The notes beneath the pieces are model-generated. The model was not told the DNA's origin, made no database searches, and was given only the letters and a program-made list of their open reading frames with translations. DNA of 6,091 nucleotides from Woeseiaceae bacterium (GTDB lineage Bacteria > Pseudomonadota > Gammaproteobacteria > Steroidobacterales > Woeseiaceae), in contig WTCH01000316.1 of NCBI GenBank assembly GCA_013138675.1, positions 1 to 6,091 on the forward strand, written 5' to 3'. Positions 1 to 6,091 of the stretch are shown piece by piece; within the stretch, counting starts at the first letter, position 1, and the number at the start of each line of letters is the position of its first letter. The position numbers were made by a program, and so were the translations under genes.

Positions 1-672
1 GCCCATTTCATTCGTGATGGCGACGCTAAACGGGAAGAAGACACCCGCGACGGCCTCGAACGGACCGTTGTTGATATCATAGAATTTGGGCATCGGCTCC
101 CAGCGTTCCAGCACGCCGGCAACGCGATAAGGCTTGCCATTCATGACGAGCGTCCGGCCAACGGAGTTTTCGCCGCCATAAACCTGCTCATTAATTTCAC
201 GACTTATGACGGCAACGTATTCTTCGTTTCTATCTGCAGAGGCATCCCAGCCGCCGCCGTACAGAAACGGTGTATCGAACATGGCAAAAAAATCTGCTGT
301 CGTCGCACGACTCTCGAGCTGGAACGGACGTTCGCCGTCACCTTCTGGCTCTATCACCCGGCCTGTCTTGTAACTGAGTACCTGTCGCCTCGCCTCGCCT
401 GCACTCCACAACGCGTAGCCATCCAGGTACGTCACTTGCTCGGGGGGCAGATCGGGGTCTTCGTAGGGATCATTGGGGCTCCAGCTATCGACCTGCACGT
501 GGTAAAGAATATCAGACCGATGTGGAATCGGGTTGCCGCTCATGACGTAATCGACATTGATGACCGTCATGCAGGCACCAATGCCTACAGCGATTGCTGC
601 GACCATCAGGGCGCTTAGGGTTGGATTCTTCCTGATGCTGAACAATCCGAGTTTCAGGTAGTAGCGAAACAC
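1..672 (-). CDS. MacB/FtsX-type ABC transporter permease, 3' end outside window
   Basis: Inner-membrane permease subunit of a MacAB-like ABC exporter. The visible 224 codons give a short cytoplasmic N-terminus (MFRYYLKLGLFSIRKNPTLS), one transmembrane helix at about residues 19-38, then a large extracytoplasmic segment with sequence of the MacB periplasmic core type, including a YVAVISREINEQVYGG stretch and an NSVGRTLVMNGKPYRVAGVL stretch. This is the usual MacB order: TM1, a periplasmic domain, then three more helices. Those helices and the C-terminus would lie beyond position 1. I chose the GTG at 672-670 because GGGAGA lies 6 bases upstream, and the nearby ATG is followed at once by TGA. 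The gene begins 19 bp after the ATPase stop, so the two are almost certainly co-transcribed. No fused ATPase domain is present, unlike E. coli MacB. The family is clear; the substrate is unknown. Confidence 0.88.
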   Translation of the reverse strand, partial: MFRYYLKLGLFSIRKNPTLSALMVAAIAVGIGACMTVINVDYVMSGNPIPHRSDILYHVQVDSWSPNDPYEDPDLPPEQVTYLDGYALWSAGEARRQVLSYKTGRVIEPEGDGERPFQLESRATTADFFAMFDTPFLYGGGWDASADRNEEYVAVISREINEQVYGGENSVGRTLVMNGKPYRVAGVLERWEPMPKFYDINNGPFEAVAGVFFPFSVAITNEMG

Positions 673-678
673 TTCACA

Positions 679-684
679 TCTCCC
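679..684 (-). promoter_or_regulatory. Ribosome binding site fixing the GTG start of the permease
   Basis: Read on the minus strand this is GGGAGA, 6 bases before GTG at 672. It supports a non-ATG start that an ATG-only search would miss, and it lies in the 19-bp gap after the ATPase stop codon. Confidence 0.6.
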
Positions 685-691
685 GGGTTAA

Positions 692-1390
692 TCAGGCTGT
701 CTGTGCTGCGAGTTGGATCCCTGCCTCACCCTGGTAGACCTGTCCGTCGCGCACATGAATATTGCGCTGCGCACGCTCGGCCAGCGAAGGCTCATGGGTA
801 ACCATAATGATCGTTGTGCCCTGGTCATTGATTTCCGTCAGCAGGTCCATGACGCTTTCCGCCATGTTCGAATCGAGGTTACCGGTAGGCTCATCGGCCA
901 GCAGGAATCGCGGTTCGCCGGCAAGTGCGCGTGCAATTGCGACACGCTGCTGCTGTCCGCCGGACAGTTGCGACGGTAAATGCCTGGGGCGTGACCCCAG
1001 GCCGACAACGTCGAGGACACGATCAATGCGTTTCTTTCGCTCAGCGCTGTCGAACCCGCGATAGCGCAGCGGCACATCGACATTGTCAAAAATGTCGAGC
1101 TCCGGAATCAGGTTGAAACTCTGAAAGATAAACCCGATTTTCTCGTTGCGGAGTCGCGATCGTTCGCTGTCGTTCAGACCGGAAACGTCCTTGCCATCCA
1201 GTTCGTAGGTACCGCTCGAGTATTCTTCGAGCAGCCCGGCGATATTCAAGAACGTCGTCTTGCCCGATCCCGACGGTCCCGTGACGGAAACGAATTCACC
1301 TTCGCCAACTCTCAGCGAGAACTGCCGCAGTGCATGCGTCTCCACCGTGTCGGTTCGATATACCTTGGCTATGTCGTTCATGATGAGCAT
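692..1390 (-). CDS. ABC transporter ATP-binding protein (MacB/LolD-type)
   Basis: Cytoplasmic ATPase that powers the adjacent permease. From the ATG at 1390 it is 232 residues, typical of LolD/MacB-class stand-alone ATPases. All nucleotide-binding motifs are intact: Walker A GPSGSGKT at 38-45, Q-loop Q90, signature LSGGQ at 142-146, Walker B LLADE at 163-167 with catalytic Glu167, D-loop NLD at 171-173 and switch His199. The segments THALRQFSL and LNIAGLLE are characteristic of the MacB/LolD subfamily rather than importer ATPases. An upstream in-frame GTG at 1396 lies one base from the AGGAG ribosome binding site and so is too close; the ATG at 1390 has a 7-base spacing. The gene lies 22 bp after the adaptor gene and 19 bp before the permease, giving an adaptor-ATPase-permease operon. 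I give no gene symbol because orthology to macB, lolD or a lantibiotic-type exporter cannot be settled here. Confidence 0.95.
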   Translation of the reverse strand: MLIMNDIAKVYRTDTVETHALRQFSLRVGEGEFVSVTGPSGSGKTTFLNIAGLLEEYSSGTYELDGKDVSGLNDSERSRLRNEKIGFIFQSFNLIPELDIFDNVDVPLRYRGFDSAERKKRIDRVLDVVGLGSRPRHLPSQLSGGQQQRVAIARALAGEPRFLLADEPTGNLDSNMAESVMDLLTEINDQGTTIIMVTHEPSLAERAQRNIHVRDGQVYQGEAGIQLAAQTA

Positions 1391-1397
1391 TGACACT

Positions 1398-1402
1398 CTC
1401 CT
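1398..1402 (-). promoter_or_regulatory. Ribosome binding site deciding the ATPase start
   Basis: AGGAG on the minus strand, 7 bases before the ATG at 1390. The alternative GTG at 1396 is directly abutted by it, so initiation there is unlikely. Confidence 0.65.
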
Positions 1403-1412
1403 GAATGAATTA

Positions 1413-2690
1413 CTAATCGGTGATCAGCACAGTTTCCGCGCTACGGAACTGATCGATACTTGAAATGATGACTCGATCTCCTTCAGAGAGACCGCTGATG
1501 ATTTCGACAGACGAAAGACTGCGTCCGCCAATGGAAATTTGCCGCCGCTCCGCAATGTCGTCTTCGCGCAGTACGTAGGCAATCCGACCGCCACCCGTTT
1601 CGAGAAACTGGCCGCGTTGCAATGTGAGAACCGATGGGCGTTCTTCGAGCAGCACGCGCGTCGTGAGCCGCTGATTTTGGCGAATATTTGGCGGCATGTC
1701 GCCGCTGAAGCGAATGCGACTACGAACCTGGTTGGCTACGATCTCTGGTGACACAGCGACGAGCTGCCCGGAGTACTTCCGGTCGCCGAGTATGATCTCT
1801 GCCTGCATTCCGATGGCGAGGTCGTCTGCGTAACTTTCGGGGATTTGCGCATCGATCTCGAATCGACTCAGGTCGACGACAGCCATGACCGGCGTGTCAC
1901 GCGACACAGCGGCACGTTGCTCTACGAGCAGGTCACCGACAATGCCGGCAACAGGTGAGCGTATATCGAGCTGCTCGACCTGGCGCTGCAGCTCAGTGAC
2001 GAACAGCTGTTGCCGGTTGCGACTGAGCTCCTTGGCCCTGAGTTCGAATTTGAGACGTTCATCGAAAAGGTCCGCGTCAGCTACCGCGTACCCATAGGCC
2101 AGCTCGGCGTTGCGAAGATCGTCCTTGGCTTTCTCAAAGTCTATGACCGGAATGACGCCACGTTTGTGCGCCTCTTCGGCGCGACGCATTTCGCGCTTGG
2201 CAGCGACCAGGGCCACATCCGCAAGATCGGCACCCTTGCGTTTTTCGAGCGCTGCCTGTTTGGATTCGATACGTTGCCGCTCGAGTTCCATCTCCTGCTC
2301 TTCGAGAGATGCTTCGGCCTGCTTGAGCTGATTCTCCAGCTCCGGGCTGTCGACGATAGCAAGAACCTGATCTTCCTCAACACTGGCACCGGCCTCAACA
2401 AGCAGGGACAGTGTCCCGGCAGCCGGCGCATACAATGTCGGGCTGACAGCGGCTACCACACGACCCTGCACCGATACGTCCCGAACAAGATCGGCACGTA
2501 TGACTTCGGCGATCCGCAGGCGATCATATGGAATCGAAGCCGAGGTACTCGACCAGCGGTTGAGTGCCGGTATGGCGACCCACAGCACCACGAGTACTGC
2601 CAGAATCGAGCCGCCCCCGACCAGATTTCTTGTGCGATTGCCTTTCGGCGCCAGTTTGACGTCTTGCGCGGACGTATCAGCGATCTTCAT
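1413..2690 (-). CDS. Periplasmic adaptor (HlyD/MacA-like membrane fusion protein)
   Basis: Periplasmic adaptor subunit that would link the inner-membrane ABC permease to an outer-membrane channel. It has 425 residues. A short cytoplasmic tail precedes a single anchor helix at about 24-43. Next come the first half of the lipoyl/barrel-sandwich domain (about 85-116, with YAPAAGTLSLLVEAGASVEEDQVLAIVDSPEL-type sequence), a long charged alpha-helical hairpin (about 117-240) and the second lipoyl half (about 241-272, beginning LDIRSPVAGIVGDLLVEQ). A beta-barrel (about 276-350) and a membrane-proximal domain (about 353-425, with GLSEGDRVIIS) follow. The anchor is a non-cleaved helix, not a lipobox. 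The long hairpin fits adaptors that reach an outer-membrane channel; none is encoded here. It is the first gene of the operon. An in-frame TAA nine bases upstream prevents extension, and no good ribosome binding site precedes the ATG. Confidence 0.93.
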   Translation of the reverse strand: MKIADTSAQDVKLAPKGNRTRNLVGGGSILAVLVVLWVAIPALNRWSSTSASIPYDRLRIAEVIRADLVRDVSVQGRVVAAVSPTLYAPAAGTLSLLVEAGASVEEDQVLAIVDSPELENQLKQAEASLEEQEMELERQRIESKQAALEKRKGADLADVALVAAKREMRRAEEAHKRGVIPVIDFEKAKDDLRNAELAYGYAVADADLFDERLKFELRAKELSRNRQQLFVTELQRQVEQLDIRSPVAGIVGDLLVEQRAAVSRDTPVMAVVDLSRFEIDAQIPESYADDLAIGMQAEIILGDRKYSGQLVAVSPEIVANQVRSRIRFSGDMPPNIRQNQRLTTRVLLEERPSVLTLQRGQFLETGGGRIAYVLREDDIAERRQISIGGRSLSSVEIISGLSEGDRVIISSIDQFRSAETVLITD

Positions 2691-2725
2691 AGATAATTAG
2701 ATGCGCGGGGCGGCCAATTCGTTTA

Positions 2726-2745
2726 TTGAGAATTGCGATTCCCAA
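2726..2745. promoter_or_regulatory. Putative operator: 20-bp imperfect palindrome in the divergent intergenic region
   Basis: The sequence TTGAGAATTGCGATTCCCAA pairs with its own reverse complement at 8 of 10 positions; the mismatches are 2729/2742 and 2734/2737. It covers the -35 box and most of the spacer of the regulator promoter and lies 36 bp upstream of the adaptor ATG. This is where a dimeric autoregulator would block its own promoter. It does not match the classical FadR-type consensus, so assignment to the adjacent GntR protein is inference from position and symmetry. Confidence 0.5.
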
Positions 2746-2753
2746 GCTATACT
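2726..2753 (+). promoter_or_regulatory. Sigma70-type promoter of the GntR regulator gene
   Basis: -35 TTGAGA at 2726-2731 and -10 TATACT at 2748-2753 are separated by 16 bp. Transcription would start near 2760, giving a leader of about 23 bases that holds the AGGGA ribosome binding site. No comparably good promoter is visible on the opposite strand for the adaptor operon. Confidence 0.6.
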
Positions 2754-2772
2754 GACCAGATACCAAAAAAAC

Positions 2773-2777
2773 AGGGA
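2773..2777 (+). promoter_or_regulatory. Ribosome binding site of the GntR regulator gene
   Basis: AGGGA, 5 bases before the ATG at 2783, in an A-rich leader. It supports that ATG as the start. Confidence 0.55.
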
Positions 2778-2782
2778 AAAAC

Positions 2783-3487
2783 ATGGATGATCCGCGCCAA
2801 GTCGTCTTAGCAGATGAAACACTCGAACCCGCTAGTACTCTGGCCTCGTCGGTGTATCAGCAACTTCGGGCGGACATCCTTAAGGGCAGACTGGAGCCCG
2901 GCAGCAAACTGCGACTTCAGTATCTTGGAAAGCAGTACAAGGTTGGCAACAGCCCGTTGCGCGAGGCACTCAATCGCCTGTCATCCCATGGTCTTGTCAC
3001 TCGTGAGGAGAACAAGGGTTTTCGTGTATCGACGGCGAGCGTCGCCGAACTTGAGGAACTGATTCGCACGCGCTGCCTGCTTGAACAGACGGCGCTGCGA
3101 GAGTCGGTCCTTTCAGGTGATGCCGAATGGGAGGAAAGAGTCGTTATCGCTTTTCACCGGCTGAGTCGCCTCGAAAAGGCTGCCGAGGGCACGAACCAGC
3201 ATCGCACGCCCAAATGGGAAGTCGCGCATCGTGACTATCACCGCGCGCTGTTATCGGCATGCGGATCCAACATCCTGCTCGATTTCTGCCAGCAGATGCA
3301 CGAACAAACACTGCGTTACCGAAGCCTCGTCGAAGTCGTCAAGTACCGCGATATTCACGAATGCTCCGAGCATCGTGAAATTCAGGAAGCCGTACTCGCT
3401 CGGGATGCCGATCTCGCGATCAGCATGCTCCACAAGCACTACACGATGACGCTCGAGATTATTCTCGACAGCGGTGCTCTGAACTAG
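2783..3487 (+). CDS. GntR-family transcriptional regulator, FCD (FadR-like) subfamily
   Basis: DNA-binding repressor or activator of 234 residues, normal for the FCD subfamily. The N-terminal winged helix-turn-helix spans about 18-84: SVYQQLRADILKGRLEPGSKL, recognition helix region NSPLREALNRLSSHGLV at 56-72, and wing GFRV at 79-82. The all-helical FCD effector domain spans about 88-225. It carries the expected metal/ligand histidines: H149 and H153 (HRDYH), H197 (EHREI) and H219 (HKHY). In this family the domain binds a divalent metal and small carboxylate-type ligands; the ligand here is unknown. The gene is divergent from the exporter operon and has its own promoter overlapped by a palindrome, which suggests autoregulation and control of the exporter. 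The secreted paralogue pair begins 71 bp downstream on the same strand, so co-transcription is possible. Confidence 0.93.
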   Translation: MDDPRQVVLADETLEPASTLASSVYQQLRADILKGRLEPGSKLRLQYLGKQYKVGNSPLREALNRLSSHGLVTREENKGFRVSTASVAELEELIRTRCLLEQTALRESVLSGDAEWEERVVIAFHRLSRLEKAAEGTNQHRTPKWEVAHRDYHRALLSACGSNILLDFCQQMHEQTLRYRSLVEVVKYRDIHECSEHREIQEAVLARDADLAISMLHKHYTMTLEIILDSGALN

Positions 3488-3493
3488 TCAGGG

Positions 3494-3505
3494 TCAACCG
3501 GTTGA
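3494..3505. repeat. Perfect 12-bp palindrome upstream of the DUF6152 gene pair
   Basis: TCAACCGGTTGA is perfectly self-complementary, 6 bp after the regulator stop codon and 53 bp before the next ATG. There is no loop and no T-tract, so it is not a terminator. It could be a regulator half-site pair, but it does not resemble the palindrome at 2726-2745. No convincing -10/-35 pair is visible around it. Confidence 0.35.
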
Positions 3506-3558
3506 AACGTTGCGCTTCCTGAGCGGCGGCCGGCATTCATTTTCTATTGGATTGATTT

Positions 3559-4599
3559 ATGGCATTTCGATCAATAAATCTCACGCTCCTGCTCCTTGCC
3601 GTTTCATCAACGGCGGCGGCGCATCACTCTCCGTTTCTATTTTTCGACCCAACGAATACGGTCGAGATCGAAGGCGAAATTACGAAGCTACGCTGGCGCA
3701 ACCCGCATGTCGTGTTCCAGTTACAGGTGAAAGATGCTTCGGGAACTACGGAGGAATGGACGCTTGAAACACACTCGGTCAGCATACTGCGGCGCATGAA
3801 CCTTGAACGCGATTCGGTCAATGTTGGCGACGCAGTGAAAGTCGCTGGCTGGCCGTCGAAGAGGGGTGGAACGGAGTTGTTTATCACCAACATGCTTATG
3901 CCTGACGGCATCGAGATTGCTTTCGACCCGGGCGCTCCACCGCGCTGGGCAGATGAGGCACAAGGCGACAAGTCGACCTGGATGGCGACGGCAGACGATA
4001 TCAGCGGCGGCAAGGCCGATGGTATGTTCCATGTCTGGAGTACCTCACTCGTCGGTGGGGACGGCAATTTCCTGTTTGAGGGCTATGACTTTCCGTTGAC
4101 CGAGGCCGCAAGCGAGGCTCGCGCCAGCTATGACATGTATTCCAACCCGATTCTCGGCACTTGCGAATCCAAGGGCATGCCGACAATCATGGAACAGCCG
4201 TACCCGATGCAGTTTGCGAAAAGCCACAACCGCATACAGATGCACATGGAAGAGGGCGACATCGTGCGCGTCTTTGATATGACGCCCGGCGCGTCTCTCG
4301 CCGGTAAAGAAGCAACCGTATTAGGACATTCGATTGGCAGGTGGCAGGATGACGCTCTCATCGTCACGACGACTGGCAGCAACTGGCCTTACACGGACAT
4401 GACCGGCGTTCCGAATTCGACCAACGCAGTGTATGTCGAAACGTTTACGCCAAGTGCGGATGGAAAATCTCTCAACTATTCGTTGACAATAACCGACCCG
4501 GAGACATTTGTCGTACCACCGACCTTTTCCAAGCAATGGTTGTGGGTACCTGACGCGACAGTAGAACCGTATGATTGCGTCCCGGATCACGTGGAATAA
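3559..4599 (+). CDS. Secreted DUF6152-domain protein, first paralogue
   Basis: Predicted periplasmic protein of 346 residues; its biochemical function is not known to me. A Sec signal peptide covers 1-21 (hydrophobic LTLLLLAVSS core, AAA before the cut), leaving a mature protein that begins HHS. The DUF6152 domain (about 22-117) is a small beta-rich fold with the family's AHHS...FD start, a TKLRWRNPH motif (H50) and a VGDAVKVAGWP strand. A second domain (about 150-346) has a GHSIGRW motif at 256-262, an ITDPETF segment and a closing PYDC. The only cysteines are C202 and C340, both conserved in the neighbouring paralogue and likely disulfide-bonded. The ribosome binding site is weak (GGA at 3549-3551). 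The gene lies 71 bp downstream of the regulator. N-terminal His-His plus H50 suggests metal binding, by inference only. Confidence 0.85.
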   Translation: MAFRSINLTLLLLAVSSTAAAHHSPFLFFDPTNTVEIEGEITKLRWRNPHVVFQLQVKDASGTTEEWTLETHSVSILRRMNLERDSVNVGDAVKVAGWPSKRGGTELFITNMLMPDGIEIAFDPGAPPRWADEAQGDKSTWMATADDISGGKADGMFHVWSTSLVGGDGNFLFEGYDFPLTEAASEARASYDMYSNPILGTCESKGMPTIMEQPYPMQFAKSHNRIQMHMEEGDIVRVFDMTPGASLAGKEATVLGHSIGRWQDDALIVTTTGSNWPYTDMTGVPNSTNAVYVETFTPSADGKSLNYSLTITDPETFVVPPTFSKQWLWVPDATVEPYDCVPDHVE

Positions 4600-4601
4600 G
4601 G
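4598..4601 (+). promoter_or_regulatory. Ribosome binding site overlapping the upstream stop codon
   Basis: AAGG overlaps the TAA stop (4597-4599) of the first paralogue and sits 6 bases before the ATG at 4608. It implies translational coupling of the two paralogues, and it favours ATG 4608 over the upstream in-frame ATG at 4575, which lies inside the preceding gene and lacks a signal-peptide start. Confidence 0.55.
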
Positions 4602-4607
4602 TTAGAA

Positions 4608-5660
4608 ATGACAAGGATCGCCATACTGCTGACGACGCTTCTCGCCATAAATATCGCGCAGGCCCACCACGGGACCAGCAGTCAGTTTGATCAGACCAAA
4701 TCCATGGAAATCACTGGCGTTGTTACGAAGCTGCGCTTCGTCAACCCGCACTCCTATGTGTATTTTGATGTCACCAATGACGACGGCACTGTCGATAGCT
4801 GGCGCTGCGAAATGCGCGCGGCAACGGTACTGAAACGTTCGGGCTGGTCCGAGGATATGTTCGAGCCCGGCACGGTCATTCAGATCGAAGGGGTTCCGGC
4901 GCATCGTGAACCACACGGCTGCTATGTCAACAAACTGCAACTCGGGGAAGGCAAGGTCATCGAGCGCTATGAGCAACTCGAAGACGCGGAACAGGAATTC
5001 GTCGCTCCCGACAGGCCCGCGACACTGGCCAATGGCCAACCCAATATCAGTGGCGACTGGGCAGCACCACAGCAATTATTGCAAGAAGGCGAGGTTCGCC
5101 GTCGCGCCGCCACCGGGTTTCGCGGCTTCCAGTACCCGCAATCGGACGCGGGCAAACTCGCAGCATCCAACTTTGACCTCAATCGCGACAACCCGCGTTA
5201 CCATTGCATGGCCGTGAACATTCTTGCGGACTGGGTATTCGATCAGCACATCAATCGCATCGAGCAGACCGACGATACGATCACCCTGACCTACGGCTTT
5301 ATGGATATCGTCCGCACGATTCACCTGAACATGGATGCGCACCCTGACGACATCACACCGTCACGCGCCGGACACTCTATCGGTCACTGGGACGGGAACA
5401 CGTTGAAGGTCGACACAGTCGGTTTCACGCGCGGCTATCTCGATGGCCGCGCCGGCGTCATGCACAGTGACCAGTTTCACGTCGTCGAAGAGTTTGAGTT
5501 TGACCCCGAAGAGCTGTCGCTGGTACGCAATTACACGGGTTACGACCAACTTTACCTGAGCGAATCGTTCTCCAGCCGCGACGCCGTATTCCTGTCGTCA
5601 ACGCCATTCGACCCTTACAACTGCGATGACCTGACGACCGAGTTCGCCGAAGGACACTAG
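4608..5660 (+). CDS. Secreted DUF6152-domain protein, second paralogue
   Basis: Predicted periplasmic protein of 350 residues with the same architecture as its upstream neighbour. A signal peptide covers 1-19 (AILLTTLLAINIAQA, cut after AQA), so the mature protein begins HHG. The DUF6152 domain follows (about 20-115) with TKLRFVNPH (H48). The second domain starts near NGQPNISGDW (142-151) and contains GHSIGHW at 255-261 and PYNC near the end. C200 and C339 match C202 and C340 of the neighbour. Two further cysteines, C67 and C105, fall where the neighbour has L69 and L107, suggesting an extra disulfide. The start at 4608 is chosen because it gives a clean signal peptide and a suitable ribosome binding site; starting at 4575 would add 11 residues with charges (MRPGSRGIRLE) before it. 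Only 8 bp separate the two genes. The enzymatic or binding role is unknown. Confidence 0.87.
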   Translation: MTRIAILLTTLLAINIAQAHHGTSSQFDQTKSMEITGVVTKLRFVNPHSYVYFDVTNDDGTVDSWRCEMRAATVLKRSGWSEDMFEPGTVIQIEGVPAHREPHGCYVNKLQLGEGKVIERYEQLEDAEQEFVAPDRPATLANGQPNISGDWAAPQQLLQEGEVRRRAATGFRGFQYPQSDAGKLAASNFDLNRDNPRYHCMAVNILADWVFDQHINRIEQTDDTITLTYGFMDIVRTIHLNMDAHPDDITPSRAGHSIGHWDGNTLKVDTVGFTRGYLDGRAGVMHSDQFHVVEEFEFDPEELSLVRNYTGYDQLYLSESFSSRDAVFLSSTPFDPYNCDDLTTEFAEGH

Positions 5661-5763
5661 CGCTATCGATTAGATAATTAAGGCAGAGGATTTTTCGTCT
5701 AGCCATGGTTTCTGTACTCATCAGTTATTGCAGAGAATTAATGAAGGCTACGACATCGAGCAA
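5661..5763. other. Convergent intergenic region without a clear terminator
   Basis: An AT-rich 103-bp gap between two converging genes. A weak stem could form between GGCAGA and TCTAGCC around 5681-5704 with a bulge, but there is no GC-rich hairpin followed by a T-run in either direction. I see no small gene or RNA here. Confidence 0.3.
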
Positions 5764-6091
5764 TTACTGCGACAGGCCCTCGGCGACTGCGCGAAGCCGG
5801 TCGATGATGCGTTCGACAGATTTCCTGAGTTCCTCGATCTTGTACGACTCCACACGATCATCACGCTCGAGGTCCGAAAGTAGCTGGCGCACGGCGGCGA
5901 CCTGCTGCGCTTTTCGTCGCAACATCGGCATCGTCGGGTCGAACTCTCCATCTTCGACCAATTGCATTTCGTTCGAGAACATAAAGATCAACCTGCGCGC
6001 CGTCTCGATGATCTCGGGCATATCATCAGCGACATAGGCCGCAGCTAGGCGCATCGAATAAAAGTCAGGGTCCTGGTAGATGGCGATCGCT
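5764..6091 (-). CDS. Unknown helical protein, C-terminal part only
   Basis: An open frame enters from the right edge and ends at TAA (5766-5764), giving 108 visible residues. An internal ATG exists at 6054, but the frame stays open through 6090 (codons reading AIAIYQDPDFYS), so the true start is probably outside the window. The visible part is hydrophilic and strongly alpha-helical, rich in Arg, Glu, Leu and Ala. The last 50 residues (from about RRKAQQVAAVRQLLSDLE to the end) have the charge pattern of a coiled coil. No membrane segment, signal peptide or catalytic motif is seen. I do not recognise the family. It converges on the second DUF6152 gene across a 103-bp gap and is probably a separate transcription unit. 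Confidence 0.6.
   Translation of the reverse strand, partial: AIAIYQDPDFYSMRLAAAYVADDMPEIIETARRLIFMFSNEMQLVEDGEFDPTMPMLRRKAQQVAAVRQLLSDLERDDRVESYKIEELRKSVERIIDRLRAVAEGLSQ

Noticed and set aside
1391..1396. GTG at 1396 as the ATPase start
   Set aside because: It lies one base from the AGGAG ribosome binding site, whereas the ATG at 1390 has a normal 7-base spacing.
2010..2696. A 228-codon plus-strand open frame opposite the adaptor gene
   Set aside because: It lies wholly antisense to a well-supported adaptor whose domains are all recognisable. It has no ribosome binding site or recognisable domain and is explained by the codon bias of the opposite coding strand.
2690..2699. TAGATAATTA occurs both before the adaptor start (2690-2699) and after the second DUF6152 gene (5671-5680)
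   Set aside because: It is a 10-base AT-rich match with no flanking similarity or flanking element, so it gives no support for a repeat or insertion boundary.
4575..4607. Upstream ATG at 4575 as the start of the second secreted protein
   Set aside because: It lies inside the previous gene and would put an 11-residue charged extension before a clean signal peptide. The ATG at 4608 has an AAGG 6 bases upstream.
4602..5075. A 157-codon minus-strand open frame opposite the second DUF6152 gene
   Set aside because: It is antisense to a gene with a clear signal peptide and family motifs. The translation has no recognisable features.
5681..5704. Possible terminator hairpin after the second DUF6152 gene
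   Set aside because: The stem is short and bulged, and no T-run follows it on either strand.

Overview
The window reads as chromosomal DNA of a Gram-negative bacterium with moderately high GC. The exporter has an inner-membrane/periplasmic layout, and two proteins carry Sec signal peptides, so there is a periplasm. The family mix (MacAB-like exporter, FCD-type GntR regulator, tandem DUF6152 proteins) fits a gammaproteobacterium, possibly an environmental or marine lineage. That placement is inference, since there is no rRNA or other phylogenetic marker here.

Layout. On the minus strand from 2690 down to 1 runs an operon of a periplasmic adaptor (1413-2690), an ABC ATPase (692-1390) and a MacB/FtsX-type permease (672 to beyond position 1, so its 3' part is missing). 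Gaps are 22 and 19 bp. Divergent from it is a GntR/FCD regulator (2783-3487) with a recognisable sigma70-type promoter. A 20-bp imperfect palindrome overlaps that promoter's -35 box and sits 36 bp upstream of the adaptor start. Downstream of the regulator, on the same strand, are two secreted paralogues (3559-4599 and 4608-5660). Each has an N-terminal DUF6152 domain and a second domain with a GHSIG-x-W motif. They are separated by 8 bp and are probably translationally coupled. A convergent minus-strand gene of unknown function (5764 to beyond 6091) is cut by the right edge.

How it may work together (inference). The regulator probably controls its own transcription and perhaps the divergent exporter through the shared intergenic palindrome. 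It lies directly upstream of the paralogue pair and may be co-transcribed with it. The exporter would act on envelope substrates. The two DUF6152 proteins are predicted to be periplasmic, and each is expected to begin with His-His after signal peptide removal, with a second conserved His in an NPH motif exactly 28 residues later. This suggests a metal site of the histidine-brace kind. The pairing of a regulator, a tripartite exporter and two putative metal-binding secreted proteins is the most interesting aspect of the window; no substrate can be named from sequence alone.
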